In this document: one piece after another, positions 1-7,894 of the stretch
How positions within the stretch are numbered: the stretch's first letter is position 1
Layout: every line of letters begins with the position of its first letter
Source: Lachnospiraceae bacterium
GTDB taxonomy: Bacteria > Bacillota > Clostridia > Lachnospirales > Lachnospiraceae
Assembly (NCBI GenBank): GCA_022800815.1
Contig: JAAWRC010000025.1
Span: 1-50,885, forward strand
Length of the DNA: 50,885 bases
Reading direction: 5' to 3'
Notes under the pieces: generated by a model
Databases searched by the model: none
What the model saw: only the letters and a program-made list of their open reading frames with translations
What the model was told of the DNA's origin: nothing
Made by a program: the position numbers and the translations under genes

Positions 1-1161
1 CATAGAAACACTCTGGTTCTGCACGTCCTTGTTGGTGTAGACATTCTGGAGAAATTGGAAGGAGGAAGCGCCGGATTCCTTCACCAGACCGAGGAAATCT
101 CCAAAGCGGTCCTCCGAGAGAGCCTTCGCCTCTGCTGCCGCCCGCTCATTCTCCGCAAAGAAATGAAGGCTCCGAAGCACGGCCCGGTCCCCCGCCTTCT
201 TACGCACCTCGGGGATCTTTTTCATAAATTCGTCCCGGCCAACTTCCCGTAATACATTCTTTCCGAAACAGGCCGCCGCCGCCTTCATCTCCGCCGGAAT
301 CTGGGCGTAATCGTCGGTGAGGTCGGAATGGGAGCCCTTGGTGTCCACGATGCACAGGCTGTAATGGTAGGAGTCAAAGTCCACGGACACCTTCTCCACC
401 ACCGGTGCCTTCGGATCCTTAAAATCGATGCTGATGAGCCCGCCCACGGAGGAAGCCGTCTGGTCCATGAGGCCGCAGGGCTTCCCGAAATATTCATTCT
501 CCGCATACTGGGCCACCTTTGCGATCTCCACCGGGTCGATCTTCATCTCGTGGAAGAGACCGCAGATGATGGTTCCCACCAGCACCTCGAAGGCCGCCGA
601 GGAGGAAAGTCCGGCGCCGATCAGCACGTTGCTGGTCACGTAGGCGTTGAAGCCCTGCTTCGTGGCAAAGCCCAGTCTTTCCAGTCCTGCCGCCACGCCC
701 CGGATCAGCGCCGCCGTGGTCTCCCGCTCCCCTTCCTGTCTGGAAAGATCCGCCAGGCCGACGGTGATCATCCCGTAGCCCTCGGACAGGATCCGGATGC
801 AATGATCCTCATTGAGCCCCACCACCGCAATGGCATCCAGATTGACCGAGGTGGCGAGCACCTGTCCGTACTGATGGTCCGTGTGGTTTCCGCCCACCTC
901 GCTGCGCCCCGGCGCACTGTAGATCTCCACCTCTTCTCCACCGAACAGCTCACCGTAATGTTTCACGGCTTCCACGTACCGCTCCCTCTGAGCCGCCACC
1001 ATGGATTCATCGACGTAAATGTCCTTCAGCCGCCCGTCATAGACTCCCTGCATCAGTTCCTCAAGGAGCTGTTTCTTTTTCTTCATAGCCTGCACCAACC
1101 CTTTCTGCTTCCGCTCTTTCGCCGCCTCGGCCCGAAAACACCCCTGCGGCAGTTTTCCCAT
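1..1161 (-). CDS. galK: Galactokinase, C-terminus cut by window edge
   Basis: Phosphorylates galactose to galactose-1-phosphate in the Leloir pathway (GHMP kinase family). Reading leftward from 1161, residues 85-99 carry the galactokinase signature GRSEVGGNHTDHQYG, and further on the GHMP ATP loop GLSSSAA is present. The gene is open to base 1, so the C-terminus lies outside the window. It has about 60 residues before the core, as in the longer clostridial galactokinases. The chosen ATG has a strong GGAGGAG Shine-Dalgarno. A second Met at residue 26 fits the usual family N-terminus slightly better but has a weaker ribosome site. The upstream kinase gene ends 75 bp away, and three TTTACTAA-type repeats fill that gap, so separate sugar control is likely. 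Confidence 0.93.
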   Translation of the reverse strand, partial: MGKLPQGCFRAEAAKERKQKGLVQAMKKKKQLLEELMQGVYDGRLKDIYVDESMVAAQRERYVEAVKHYGELFGGEEVEIYSAPGRSEVGGNHTDHQYGQVLATSVNLDAIAVVGLNEDHCIRILSEGYGMITVGLADLSRQEGERETTAALIRGVAAGLERLGFATKQGFNAYVTSNVLIGAGLSSSAAFEVLVGTIICGLFHEMKIDPVEIAKVAQYAENEYFGKPCGLMDQTASSVGGLISIDFKDPKAPVVEKVSVDFDSYHYSLCIVDTKGSHSDLTDDYAQIPAEMKAAAACFGKNVLREVGRDEFMKKIPEVRKKAGDRAVLRSLHFFAENERAAAEAKALSEDRFGDFLGLVKESGASSFQFLQNVYTNKDVQNQSVSM

Positions 1162-1186
1162 CTCTTGCTCCTCCTATCCTACCATA

Positions 1187-1242
1187 GTTTTACTAAAAGT
1201 TCAACGGTTTTTTACTAATAATATCATTTTATTTCACTAAAC
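1187..1242 (-). promoter_or_regulatory. Three phased operator-like repeats upstream of galK
   Basis: On the plus strand, TTTTACTAAAA (centre 1193), TTTTACTAATA (centre 1215) and TTTCACTAAAC (centre 1237) lie exactly 22 bp apart, about two helical turns. The first is a palindrome except for its central base. They precede galK, and a LacI/GalR-family regulator is encoded 4 kb away. Binding by that regulator is inferred, not shown. A TTGAAC-N17-TAGGAT match overlaps the first repeat, but it would start transcription inside the Shine-Dalgarno, so I do not call it the promoter. Confidence 0.5.
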
Positions 1243-2118
1243 TTTCTGCATCGTAAGGATAATCCCGAGCCTTTCGCCCCCCACCTCGGCCCTCACGCTC
1301 CATCCCATCCTCTCCGCCAGCTCTTTCACGATAAACAGACCCAGCCCGGAGGAACCTTTTCTCCTTGCAGGGTCTGCCTTATAAAAACGCTCAAAGAGCT
1401 GCCCCGGATCCGGCTTTTCCCGGTCGGCCAGGGCGTTTTCAAAAATCAGAGAAGCGCCCTTCTGGGTGATCCGCACTGCCCCGTCTCCATGAAAGAGCGC
1501 ATTTTGAAGCAGGTTGCGGAAGATGCGCCGGAGCCACTCTTCATCGGCAAGGACTTTCACCCCTTCCGATTCAAAGACCACCTCCGGCGAGATCCCCCGC
1601 TTCTCAAATTGACAGTACAGGCCGAGCAGGCAGTCACTAAGGAGGGGAAGAACCTGAAATTCCGTGGGAACCGGTTCGAACTCCCCTCCCGCAAGCTTTG
1701 TATACAGGAATAACTCTTCCAGCATATCCTTAAGCTCTTCCAGCCTGTCGCCTGCCGTCCGCAGATAGCGCTGCCGCCTTTCCTCCTCCCCGCACTCCCC
1801 CGCAAGCTGTACGTAGCCTGCGGCCCCGGTGAGCGGAGTCCGGATGTCGTGGGCAAGACAGGTAACATTCTCCTTCAGCCTCTTTTCCGCCCGCTCGTAC
1901 TGAAGCTGTTTTTGAAACTGGTGGCGGCAAAACCGGTTCAGCGTCCGGCCAAATTCCAGAAAATCTCTCTGACGACTTTCCAGCCCGAGCTCCATGCGGC
2001 TTCCCCGCTCCAGCTCCCCAAGCTGCCCATTTAAGGACCGGATGGCCAGAATCAGGCGGACATGCCGCATCGCCAGCCACGCCAAAAGACTGCATACTGC
2101 TGCCAAAAGCACTGCCAT
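1237..2118 (-). CDS. Sensor histidine kinase with a single short membrane anchor
   Basis: A 293-residue kinase. One hydrophobic segment lies at residues 1-18, followed directly by a cytoplasmic helix, the HisKA H-box AHDIRTPLTG (phospho-acceptor His90) and a HATPase domain with NLLQNALFHG (N box) and GSSGLGLFIV (G box). There is no extracellular sensor domain. Kinases this small usually work with a neighbouring ABC transporter that does the sensing. Transcription order is response regulator, ATPase, permease, kinase. A 282-bp gap with a large palindrome separates it from the permease. GGGAGGG lies just ahead of the ATG. The partner is inferred to be the regulator at 4184-4903. The inducing compound is unknown. 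Confidence 0.85.
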   Translation of the reverse strand: MAVLLAAVCSLLAWLAMRHVRLILAIRSLNGQLGELERGSRMELGLESRQRDFLEFGRTLNRFCRHQFQKQLQYERAEKRLKENVTCLAHDIRTPLTGAAGYVQLAGECGEEERRQRYLRTAGDRLEELKDMLEELFLYTKLAGGEFEPVPTEFQVLPLLSDCLLGLYCQFEKRGISPEVVFESEGVKVLADEEWLRRIFRNLLQNALFHGDGAVRITQKGASLIFENALADREKPDPGQLFERFYKADPARRKGSSGLGLFIVKELAERMGWSVRAEVGGERLGIILTMQKV

Positions 2119-2146
2119 GTCTTCCCTCCCATTGTCTTCATCTTTT

Positions 2147-2395
2147 TAGAAAAAAGCGGTTTTACACTTTGGAATCTGTCAAGAAGTCCCCGACAGTGTT
2201 CCTCGGCGGACACGTCGGGTTTCAGGAATTTCACTGCGCCGCTTATGGCAGGCAATTTTACCTCCATCAAACCGGGTCGGATAAAATTGCCTGCGCTATG
2301 CTCGTGAAATCCCTAACCCCTTCCTATCGTCCGCCGAGGAACACTGCCGGGGACTTTCCAGAACTTTTTCATGAAAGTGAAAAACCCTTTTTCTA
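2147..2395. repeat. ~250-bp imperfect palindrome between permease and kinase genes
   Basis: The left arm 2186-2212 (AGTCCCCGACAGTGTTCCTC followed by GGCGGAC) is matched in inverted orientation at 2329-2355 with one difference. Inner arms GCAGGCAATTTTA pair with TAAAATTGCCTGC around 2248-2260 and 2282-2294. The outer AGAAAAA / TTTTTCT ends and TTTCAC blocks also pair. The loop is about 20 bases near 2261-2281. In the minus-strand transcript it would fold into one long hairpin ahead of the kinase gene. It could be a MITE-like insertion or a structured leader. No convincing target-site duplication is visible. Confidence 0.75.
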
Positions 2396-2400
2396 TGAAA

Positions 2401-3207
2401 TCAGATGTCCCGCTTTTTCAGCAGGAGCCCTGCCGCCGCCGTATAGAGGGCCAGAAATCCGATCCCCACCAGGTAAACCTTCAGATCCCTTGCGGAGGCG
2501 TACCGCTCCGGCCCCGTGGCCAGGGACAGATAGATGGTGTATTCCAGCCATCCTCCCATATGGAAGAGACTGCACACCCGGTAGAGGGTCATGACCAGAA
2601 AACCGCTTCCGAAAAGGACGGCCACAAGCGTTCCCGCCGCCATATTCCTAAAAAGGACGCAGGCAAAAAGAATCAGTGCGGCAAAGGCCATGGTCAAAAG
2701 CCAAGCATAGCTCAGATAAAACACCGTTTCCCTCCATCCGGCTCCCGGCACCATGTTCCCGAACAGTCCATTTAAGAGCAGGGTAAACGCCAGATGGCCA
2801 AGAAGATAGCAGAGGTCCACAATACCGGCCGTAAGAAGCTTGCTCCCCACGTATCTCCACCGGTTCTGATGGAGAGCCATGATATTTTTGATAAAACCGC
2901 TCTGAAAATCCGTGCAGATAAAGAGCATAAACCAGATCCCGAAGAGGGTATTGTACATCCCAGCGTCTAAGGATGCCTGCCGAAACAGGCCAAGGACGTT
3001 CGTACCATCCAAAAGCTCCCGGAATTCTCCCAGCTCTTCTGTCGAAAGCATCCCGATGCGCAGGGCCGTCTTTTGTCCGCCCGGCGTCGCCAACAGCCAG
3101 AGCATTCCAAAAATGGCCACCGAACAGAAAAGCAGGATCCCGAAGATCACATATACGGATCTGCCCCTCTTTACCCGGTACAGATCCATCCGCAGCAAGT
3201 TAAACAT
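2401..3207 (-). CDS. ABC-2 type membrane permease of a peptide/antibiotic transporter
   Basis: A 268-residue membrane protein with about six hydrophobic segments: the first near residues 17-40, then segments in the middle and C-terminal half, ending in a basic KKRDI tail. Its start ATG lies inside the last codons of the ATPase gene (8-bp overlap), so the two are translationally coupled and almost certainly form one transporter. The module architecture (regulator, ATPase, permease, small kinase) resembles bacitracin/lantibiotic resistance and immunity transporters of Firmicutes. That role is inferred from context, since the permease itself is poorly conserved. Confidence 0.82.
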   Translation of the reverse strand: MFNLLRMDLYRVKRGRSVYVIFGILLFCSVAIFGMLWLLATPGGQKTALRIGMLSTEELGEFRELLDGTNVLGLFRQASLDAGMYNTLFGIWFMLFICTDFQSGFIKNIMALHQNRWRYVGSKLLTAGIVDLCYLLGHLAFTLLLNGLFGNMVPGAGWRETVFYLSYAWLLTMAFAALILFACVLFRNMAAGTLVAVLFGSGFLVMTLYRVCSLFHMGGWLEYTIYLSLATGPERYASARDLKVYLVGIGFLALYTAAAGLLLKKRDI

Positions 3208-4108
3208 TTCGGCTCCCCCCTTCCATGCGCTCCAAGAAATAATCCTCCAGATCCATGCGGTGAAAGCCGGAGGCGCAGACCGGAATCTGATGCTCCACCA
3301 GCACCCGGTTGACCCCGGCACCGTCCTCCGCCCCGTAAATCCGAATGGATTCTTTGTCCATGACCTCCGCCACGATCCCCGGAAACGCCTCTTCCAGCAC
3401 CGGAACCGCACGGGTGATATCCTGAACCTGGATTTGAAAATAGTCCTGGCATTTTTCTTCCAGTTCCTCCCTAGTGATCTGCTCGATCAGTTCCCCGTCC
3501 TTAATAATTCCGTAGCCTGTGGAAATCTTGCTCAGTTCTCCCAGGATGTGGGAGCTTATGAGGATGGTCTTCCCCTCCTCCTTAAGCTCTCCGAGCAGCT
3601 CACGGAATTCCCGGATGCCCTCCGGGTCAAGACCATTGATCGGCTCATCCAAGATCAGAAGATCCGGGTTGCCGAGAAGGGCCAGGGCGACCCCGAGCCG
3701 CTGCTTCATTCCCATGGAGAAGTGACGGACCTTCTTTTTCCCCGTCTCCAGAAGTCCGGTTTTCTCAAGGACCGTATCCACCGCTTCCTCGTCGGCAAGC
3801 CCCATGCATTTCGCCTTCATCATCGCATTCTGTCTTGCGCTCATTCTGGGATACAGACCCGCCGCTTCGATCAAGACCCCCAGACGACGCCGCACCGCAG
3901 GGTCGCTCACCGGCTTTCCAAACAACCGGACCTCCCCCGCCGTCGGCTGCGCAAGCCCGCTCAACATTTTCAAGGTCGTCGATTTTCCGGCTCCGTTCCT
4001 GCCGATAAACCCGTAAATCTCCCCTTCCCGGACCTGCATGCCGAGATTTTTCACCGCCGCCCGATTTCCATACTGCTTCGTAAGAGCCATCGTCTCTATG
4101 GCAAACAT
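3200..4108 (-). CDS. ABC transporter ATP-binding protein, BcrA/lantibiotic-immunity type
   Basis: A 302-residue ATPase powering the adjacent permease. Visible motifs: Walker A GRNGAGKST (residues ~37-45), signature FSMGMKQRLG, Walker B LLILDEP, D-loop and the switch histidine in ISSHILGEL. A ~90-residue C-terminal extension (from about QVQDITRAV) is typical of the BcrA/drug-export group. AAAGGAG stands just before the ATG. It is preceded by the response regulator gene with a 75-bp gap and overlaps the permease gene by 8 bp. All catalytic residues look intact. Confidence 0.9.
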   Translation of the reverse strand: MFAIETMALTKQYGNRAAVKNLGMQVREGEIYGFIGRNGAGKSTTLKMLSGLAQPTAGEVRLFGKPVSDPAVRRRLGVLIEAAGLYPRMSARQNAMMKAKCMGLADEEAVDTVLEKTGLLETGKKKVRHFSMGMKQRLGVALALLGNPDLLILDEPINGLDPEGIREFRELLGELKEEGKTILISSHILGELSKISTGYGIIKDGELIEQITREELEEKCQDYFQIQVQDITRAVPVLEEAFPGIVAEVMDKESIRIYGAEDGAGVNRVLVEHQIPVCASGFHRMDLEDYFLERMEGGSRNV

Positions 4109-4183
4109 CGCTTTCTCCTTTCCTGTGGCTTTTATAATAAGGCAAGTCTACCGCAGGAATATTCAAAAAGTTTTCAAAAAGGG

Positions 4184-4903
4184 TTAAGAAAGTTTAAAGC
4201 CCATCCCCCAAACCGTCCGGATGTAAGTGTCTGTCCCGCTCTTCTTCAATTTGGAGCGGATATTGCTGATGTGAACATTGATGGTCTTATCCTCCGCCAG
4301 ATATTCTTCTCCCCACGCATACTCATAGATCATCTGCTTGGTAAAAACCCGTCTGGGGCTGCCGATGAAAAGCTCCAGGATCAGGAATTCATGCCTGGTC
4401 AGGGGAATGACCTCTCCCGCCGCACGCATTTCCTGGGTGTCCTGGTTTAAGGTCCATTCCCGGTAGGAATACACATGGGCCGTTTCCTCCCCGCCCGCAG
4501 GAAAGGCGCCCGCATGTTCTCCCTGTTCCTCCTCCCGCTCCTTACGCCTTTCCAGCCGCCTGAACTGTACCTGGATGCGCACCAGAAGTTCCGTAAGGTC
4601 AAAGGGCTTGCAGATGTAATCCTCCGCCCCCGCCGACAAAACCTCCACCTTGCTGTTTAAGTCCAGCTTTGCGGACAAGACAATCACCGGCGTTTTTTCC
4701 GAAATGAACGCCACCAATTCTTCCCCGGAAATGCCCGGGAGCATCAGGTCCAAAAGCACCAGATCATATTCCTCCATGGAAAACAGAAGCTTCGCCTCAC
4801 TGCCGGAATAAGCCTGGGCGCACAGATACCCATGGTTCTCCAGATATTCCTTTATCATCTGATTATTTTCCGCATCATCCTCTACGATCAAAATTTTCCG
4901 CAC
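4184..4903 (-). CDS. OmpR/PhoB-family response regulator
   Basis: A 239-residue DNA-binding regulator. The N-terminal receiver has the acidic pair VEDD, phospho-acceptor Asp in LLDLMLPG, LSAK and KPFD. The C-terminal winged helix has LTRHEFLILELF and the recognition region NVHISNIRSKL. The reading frame extends upstream without a good ribosome site, so I chose the GTG at 4903, which sits eight bases after GGAGG and gives a standard N-terminus MRKILIVEDD. It is first gene of the regulator-transporter-kinase module and is divergent from the LacI gene. A TACAAT -10-like hexamer lies at 4944-4949 on this strand. Confidence 0.9.
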   Translation of the reverse strand: MRKILIVEDDAENNQMIKEYLENHGYLCAQAYSGSEAKLLFSMEEYDLVLLDLMLPGISGEELVAFISEKTPVIVLSAKLDLNSKVEVLSAGAEDYICKPFDLTELLVRIQVQFRRLERRKEREEEQGEHAGAFPAGGEETAHVYSYREWTLNQDTQEMRAAGEVIPLTRHEFLILELFIGSPRRVFTKQMIYEYAWGEEYLAEDKTINVHISNIRSKLKKSGTDTYIRTVWGMGFKLS

Positions 4904-4988
4904 CGTTTTTTCCTCCAGCCCGCAGCCACCTGTTGTCCCATCCATTGTACTACAGGTGCGGGGATTTTTCCATGCCCGTCCTCCGGGA

Positions 4989-5017
4989 TTGCTTTTCTTC
5001 CCATTTTTGTTTATAAT
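4989..5017 (+). promoter_or_regulatory. SigA-type promoter of the LacI-family gene
   Basis: TTGCTT at 4989-4994 and TATAAT at 5012-5017 are separated by 17 bp and lie about 40 bp ahead of the proposed TTG start. Confidence 0.65.
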
Positions 5018-5054
5018 ATCCGGGAAAGACAACGTGAAAGCGAGGGTTTTCCCA

Positions 5055-6062
5055 TTGGCCACTTTAAAAGATGTTGCCCAAAAAGCCGGCGTCTCCTCTG
5101 CCGCCGTTTCCCGGATCCTCAACAATGACGCCTCCCTGTCGGTCCCCCCGGAGACCAGGCAGAAGGTTTTAGATGCTGCCAGGGAATTAAATTATCAGAA
5201 AAAATCAAAAGGCACCGCAAAATCCGCCTATACCATGGGGATCCTGCAGTGGTTCTCCTCCCTCCAGGAATTGGAGGACAGCTATTACCTCTCCATCCGT
5301 CAGGGCATCGAGGATTTTTGTCTGGCCAACTGCCTGAACGTGGTCCGTACCTTCAAAACTGATTTAAACTGCATGGAATCCCTCTCCCAGGCGGACGGGC
5401 TGATCTGCATTGGGAAATTCACGGCGGACGAGGTGGCCAGCTTCAAAGAGATCACCGACTCCCTGCTCTTAATCGACATGGCCTCCCCGGACCCAGAGGT
5501 TTCCTCCATCACCCCGGATTTTGAACAGGCCGTATCCGAGGCCCTGGACTATCTGTACCGGCTGGGCCACCGGGACATCGCCTATCTGGGGGGCTTGGAA
5601 TATCTGGCGGACGGCTCCCTCTTTCCCGACAGCAGGTGCGCTGCCTTTACCGCTTACTGCGAAAGCCACGGCATCAACTATCTGCCTTACATGAAGGAAG
5701 AACAGTTTTCCAGCGAATCCGGCTACCGTATGATGACGGAGTTAATCGAGTCCGGTTCTCTCCCCTCCGCCGTATTTGCCGCCAGCGACCCCATCGCCCT
5801 GGGAGCCCTAAACGCCGCCAAAGAGCAGGGCTTAAAGGTACCCGGCGATCTCTCCTTCATCGGCTTTGACGACATCAGCCTCTGCCGGATGGCCTCCCCG
5901 CCCCTCACCACCGTCCATGCCCCGGTCTACGAGATGGGGCAATACGGCGCCGGCATCGTCTACCACCTGTTAAAAACGCCCTCTGACGCCGCCCTTCAGA
6001 TCAAGATACCCTGCCGCCTGGCCCTCCGGAATTCCTGCCGGGAAAAGAAAGACGGAAAATGA
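5055..6062 (+). CDS. LacI/GalR-family transcriptional regulator
   Basis: A 335-residue sugar-responsive repressor. The N-terminal helix-turn-helix reads ATLKDVAQKAGVSSAAVSRI with the LacI hinge region following, and the C-terminal half is a periplasmic-binding-like effector domain containing FAASDPIALG and SFIGFDDIS, typical of the GalR group. The open frame runs further upstream, but the family N-terminus starts at a TTG (5055) preceded by GCGAGGG. It is one of the few plus-strand genes here and is divergent from the response regulator. Its likely target is the phased TTTACTAA array before galK. This is inferred from family and proximity only. Confidence 0.88.
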   Translation: MATLKDVAQKAGVSSAAVSRILNNDASLSVPPETRQKVLDAARELNYQKKSKGTAKSAYTMGILQWFSSLQELEDSYYLSIRQGIEDFCLANCLNVVRTFKTDLNCMESLSQADGLICIGKFTADEVASFKEITDSLLLIDMASPDPEVSSITPDFEQAVSEALDYLYRLGHRDIAYLGGLEYLADGSLFPDSRCAAFTAYCESHGINYLPYMKEEQFSSESGYRMMTELIESGSLPSAVFAASDPIALGALNAAKEQGLKVPGDLSFIGFDDISLCRMASPPLTTVHAPVYEMGQYGAGIVYHLLKTPSDAALQIKIPCRLALRNSCREKKDGK

Positions 6063-6103
6063 GAAAAAAGCGGAAAAAAGTACTTTTTCTTTCAAATTTC
6101 TAG

Positions 6104-6132
6104 TTGACAAGCCGGCGCTTCTATAGTATATT
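6104..6132 (+). promoter_or_regulatory. tRNA-Thr promoter
   Basis: TTGACA (6104-6109), 17-bp spacer, TATATT (6127-6132), ending 36 bp before the tRNA 5' end. Near-consensus SigA promoter. Confidence 0.85.
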
Positions 6133-6168
6133 ATTCATGTTGCCGCAAAGAAGCGGAACAAAATAAGC

Positions 6169-6241
6169 GCTGGCGTGGCACAGGTGGTAGCGCACCTCAT
6201 TGGTAATGAGGAGGTCGGCAGTTCGAGTCTGCTCGCCAGCT
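6169..6241 (+). tRNA. tRNA-Thr (anticodon GGU)
   Basis: The acceptor stem GCTGGCG (6169-6175) pairs with CGCCAGC (6234-6240). The anticodon stem CCTCA/TGAGG encloses loop TTGGTAA with anticodon GGT at 6202-6204. The T arm contains GTTCGAGTC. The CCA end is not encoded. It has its own promoter and terminator. The sequence after it is a decayed mobile element, consistent with tRNA 3' ends serving as integration sites, but I found no second copy of the tRNA 3' end that would mark an attachment repeat. Confidence 0.96.
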
Positions 6242-6251
6242 CTAAAAATAG

Positions 6252-6280
6252 CCCGGAAACATTAGGTTTCCGGGTTTTTT
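6252..6280 (+). terminator. Intrinsic terminator of tRNA-Thr
   Basis: CCCGGAAAC (6252-6260), loop ATTAG, GTTTCCGGG (6266-6274), then six T. A perfect 9-bp stem. Confidence 0.92.
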
Positions 6281-6328
6281 CGTATCCAGGGATCTATCCG
6301 CTTTCCAAGTTGCAGATGGTTCCTATAA

Positions 6329-6445
6329 ATGAAGTGTGATTTCGACGCAAGGCCGATCTGTCTGAATAAATATGGGCATATCAAGGCATACTTTAAAAGT
6401 CGGGTTATGGCACTTCATGCAAAAGTGACGTGGAATATAGATTGA
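6329..6445 (+). pseudogene. Possible transposase C-terminal scrap
   Basis: A 38-codon stretch encodes MKCDFDARPICLNKYGHIKA and continues with YFKSRVMAL. The pattern (F)DARPI-K-HIKA-F resembles the end of IS4/IS1634-type transposases. No more of such a gene is visible on either side. The base composition is A+T-richer than in the flanking genes. The match is weak, and it may be meaningless sequence inside the element remnant. Confidence 0.3.
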
Positions 6446-6519
6446 TGTTTGAGCTGCTGTGTGATAGTATGCATCTATGAAAATATTCAACACGAAACGT
6501 GCAGGGAGTTGACAGGTAT

Positions 6520-7083
6520 ATGTTAAACATACAGACCGCCGAACAAATATTAGCCGATAGTAAAAAACTTCTTATCGGCATGAAGAAATACAAGCGTATT
6601 ATGGATAGCCTTTACTGAACAGATGTTTCTGCCGACAAAGACTTCCAACGTGCCTTTAATGACTTTTTTGTTATACGTTCCAGAAAGAGCCCGTATTACG
6701 ACAGATTCTATTTGTTTCTTGAACAAAAGAAACACAAAGGGGCAACTTTCGAGGAAACACCGGACTATTTAAAAGAAGCTGGGGGACAGCTTGAATTATC
6801 ATTTTCCAGTAAGCTGATCCACGTTATCAATCCGAACAGACCTATATGGGATAAGATTGTTGCAGAGACCCATTTCAAGATGAAATTACCCGGCTATGGC
6901 GGAGACACATCTCTCCGTCAAAAGGAGATTGTCAAACTGTACCATGAGTATTGCAGTCGGTTTTATGAATTTCTGGATTCAGCCGATGGACAACTTATCC
7001 TCCGACTGTTTAATGACAAATACCCTCACACCGGCTTTATGAACGCTAAAAAAATTGATTTTATCATGTGGGCGGGCGGCTGA
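6520..7083 (+). pseudogene. Hypothetical mobile-element protein, interrupted by in-frame TGA
   Basis: One frame runs 188 codons from ATG 6520 (N-terminus MLNIQTAEQILADSKKLL) to the stop at 7081-7083, broken only by TGA at 6616-6618 (codon 33). The remainder reads smoothly (ADKDFQRAFNDFFVIRSRKS and on to KKIDFIMWAGG), as for an intact family member. I recognise it as a type of uncharacterised Firmicutes protein often near integrative elements, without known function. The TGA may come from a CGA Arg codon by one transition. A restart at Met 6712 would give only the C-terminal two thirds. No clear Shine-Dalgarno is visible. Confidence 0.6.
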
Positions 7084-7229
7084 TTGCCTATGCCCTTTTT
7101 CCCGGAAATCGTGTATAGTAAGTGAAAGAGACAGCCGGAAGTCTGTCCGGTTCCAAGATGTATTCATTCGGCAGTCTGTTAAGCGGCAGTGCAAACGAAA
7201 CCTTCTCCCTCGAATTGGCAAGGACGTAA

Positions 7230-7304
7230 ATGGAGCAGAATTTCATCTTAATGCGGCAGAATGAGGAAATCCTACGGTTACTGAAAAAGATTGCGAGGGC
7301 TTGA
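7230..7304 (+). CDS. Small ORF, mobile-element remnant
   Basis: 24 codons, MEQNFILMRQNEEILRLLKK followed by IARA, ending 2 bp before the next reading frame. Amphipathic and leucine/charge rich, suggesting one helix. It resembles small ORFs that precede the following hypothetical gene in integrative elements, but this rests on memory of the gene pattern only. There is no convincing Shine-Dalgarno. Function is unknown, and it may be the tail of a larger decayed gene. Confidence 0.35.
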   Translation: MEQNFILMRQNEEILRLLKKIARA

Positions 7305-7306
7305 AT

Positions 7307-7564
7307 ATGTATCAGACATTGACGAATTATCTTTCAGAGATAAAAAGTGACGATTTCGGCAAATGAATCATAGACAAGGATAATGACGGCACACCAGAAC
7401 ATCCGATCCAAATGCCTCATGTGGAATATTCTCAAGTAATAAGGCGGTTTATACATGATATTCACTCATTCCAAGAAGACCATCCAGAATCCGGGCTGAA
7501 CCGTTACAGCGATATTTTGAGGGACAATAACCTTGAAAGTCTTTGCATTTCCAACATAAAATAA
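7307..7564 (+). pseudogene. DUF6508-like hypothetical gene, in-frame TGA and truncated
   Basis: From ATG 7307 the frame reads MYQTLTNYLSEIKSDDFGK, TGA (7364-7366), then IIDKDNDGTPEHPIQMPHVE and on to a TAA at 7562. The conserved block after the stop shows that this is one gene. In family members I recall, a Trp stands where the TGA is, so TGG to TGA is the simplest change. The usual C-terminal half is missing. It is the second gene in this island broken by TGA. It follows the 24-codon ORF by 2 bp. Confidence 0.6.
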
Positions 7565-7565
7565 T

Positions 7566-7594
7566 TTGATATACGCTCAAGAACCGCATATAAT
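7566..7594 (+). promoter_or_regulatory. Promoter of the toxin-antitoxin pair
   Basis: TTGATA (7566-7571), 17 bp, TATAAT (7589-7594), 39 bp upstream of the antitoxin ATG. Two direct TACGAAAA motifs follow at about 7600-7607 and 7612-7619, a possible antitoxin autoregulation site. Confidence 0.75.
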
Positions 7595-7633
7595 AAAAGT
7601 ACGAAAAATCATACGAAAACAGGAGGTGATAGC

Positions 7634-7894
7634 ATGTTGGCAGTAAAAAGCATGGATGTACGTGAAAATTTTAAGGAGTGGTGCAATAGAGTCATAGGCG
7701 GTGAAACGCTGATTGTGTCACGGCCCAAAAATGAAAATGTAGTAATCGTATCCGAAAAAGAGTATAACGAAATGGCAAAAGCAAAAAGGAATGAGGAATA
7801 TCTAAAAAAATTAGACCATAGCTTTGCCCAGCTAGAACAAGGTGAAGTAATCCATAAATCACTTGATGAATTGAGGGCTATGATTGATGAATGA
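7634..7894 (+). CDS. Antitoxin, Phd/YefM family
   Basis: An 86-residue protein with the Phd/YefM N-terminal DNA-binding fold: start MLAVKSMDVRENFKEWCNRV, then GETLIVSRPKNENVVIVSEK. The C-terminal part (LDHSFAQLEQGEVIHKSLDE) is the usual toxin-neutralising tail. AGGAGGTGATAGC gives a perfect ribosome site. It overlaps the toxin remnant by 8 bp, the normal coupled arrangement. The gene appears intact although the toxin is not. Confidence 0.88.
   Translation: MLAVKSMDVRENFKEWCNRVIGGETLIVSRPKNENVVIVSEKEYNEMAKAKRNEEYLKKLDHSFAQLEQGEVIHKSLDELRAMIDE

Noticed and set aside
6616-6618. TGA as a selenocysteine codon
   Set aside because: No SECIS-like hairpin just downstream, and the surrounding protein has no known redox motif.
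7055-7264. A 69-codon plus-strand frame in the island
   Set aside because: Basic, without motif or ribosome site; overlaps the end of an interrupted gene.
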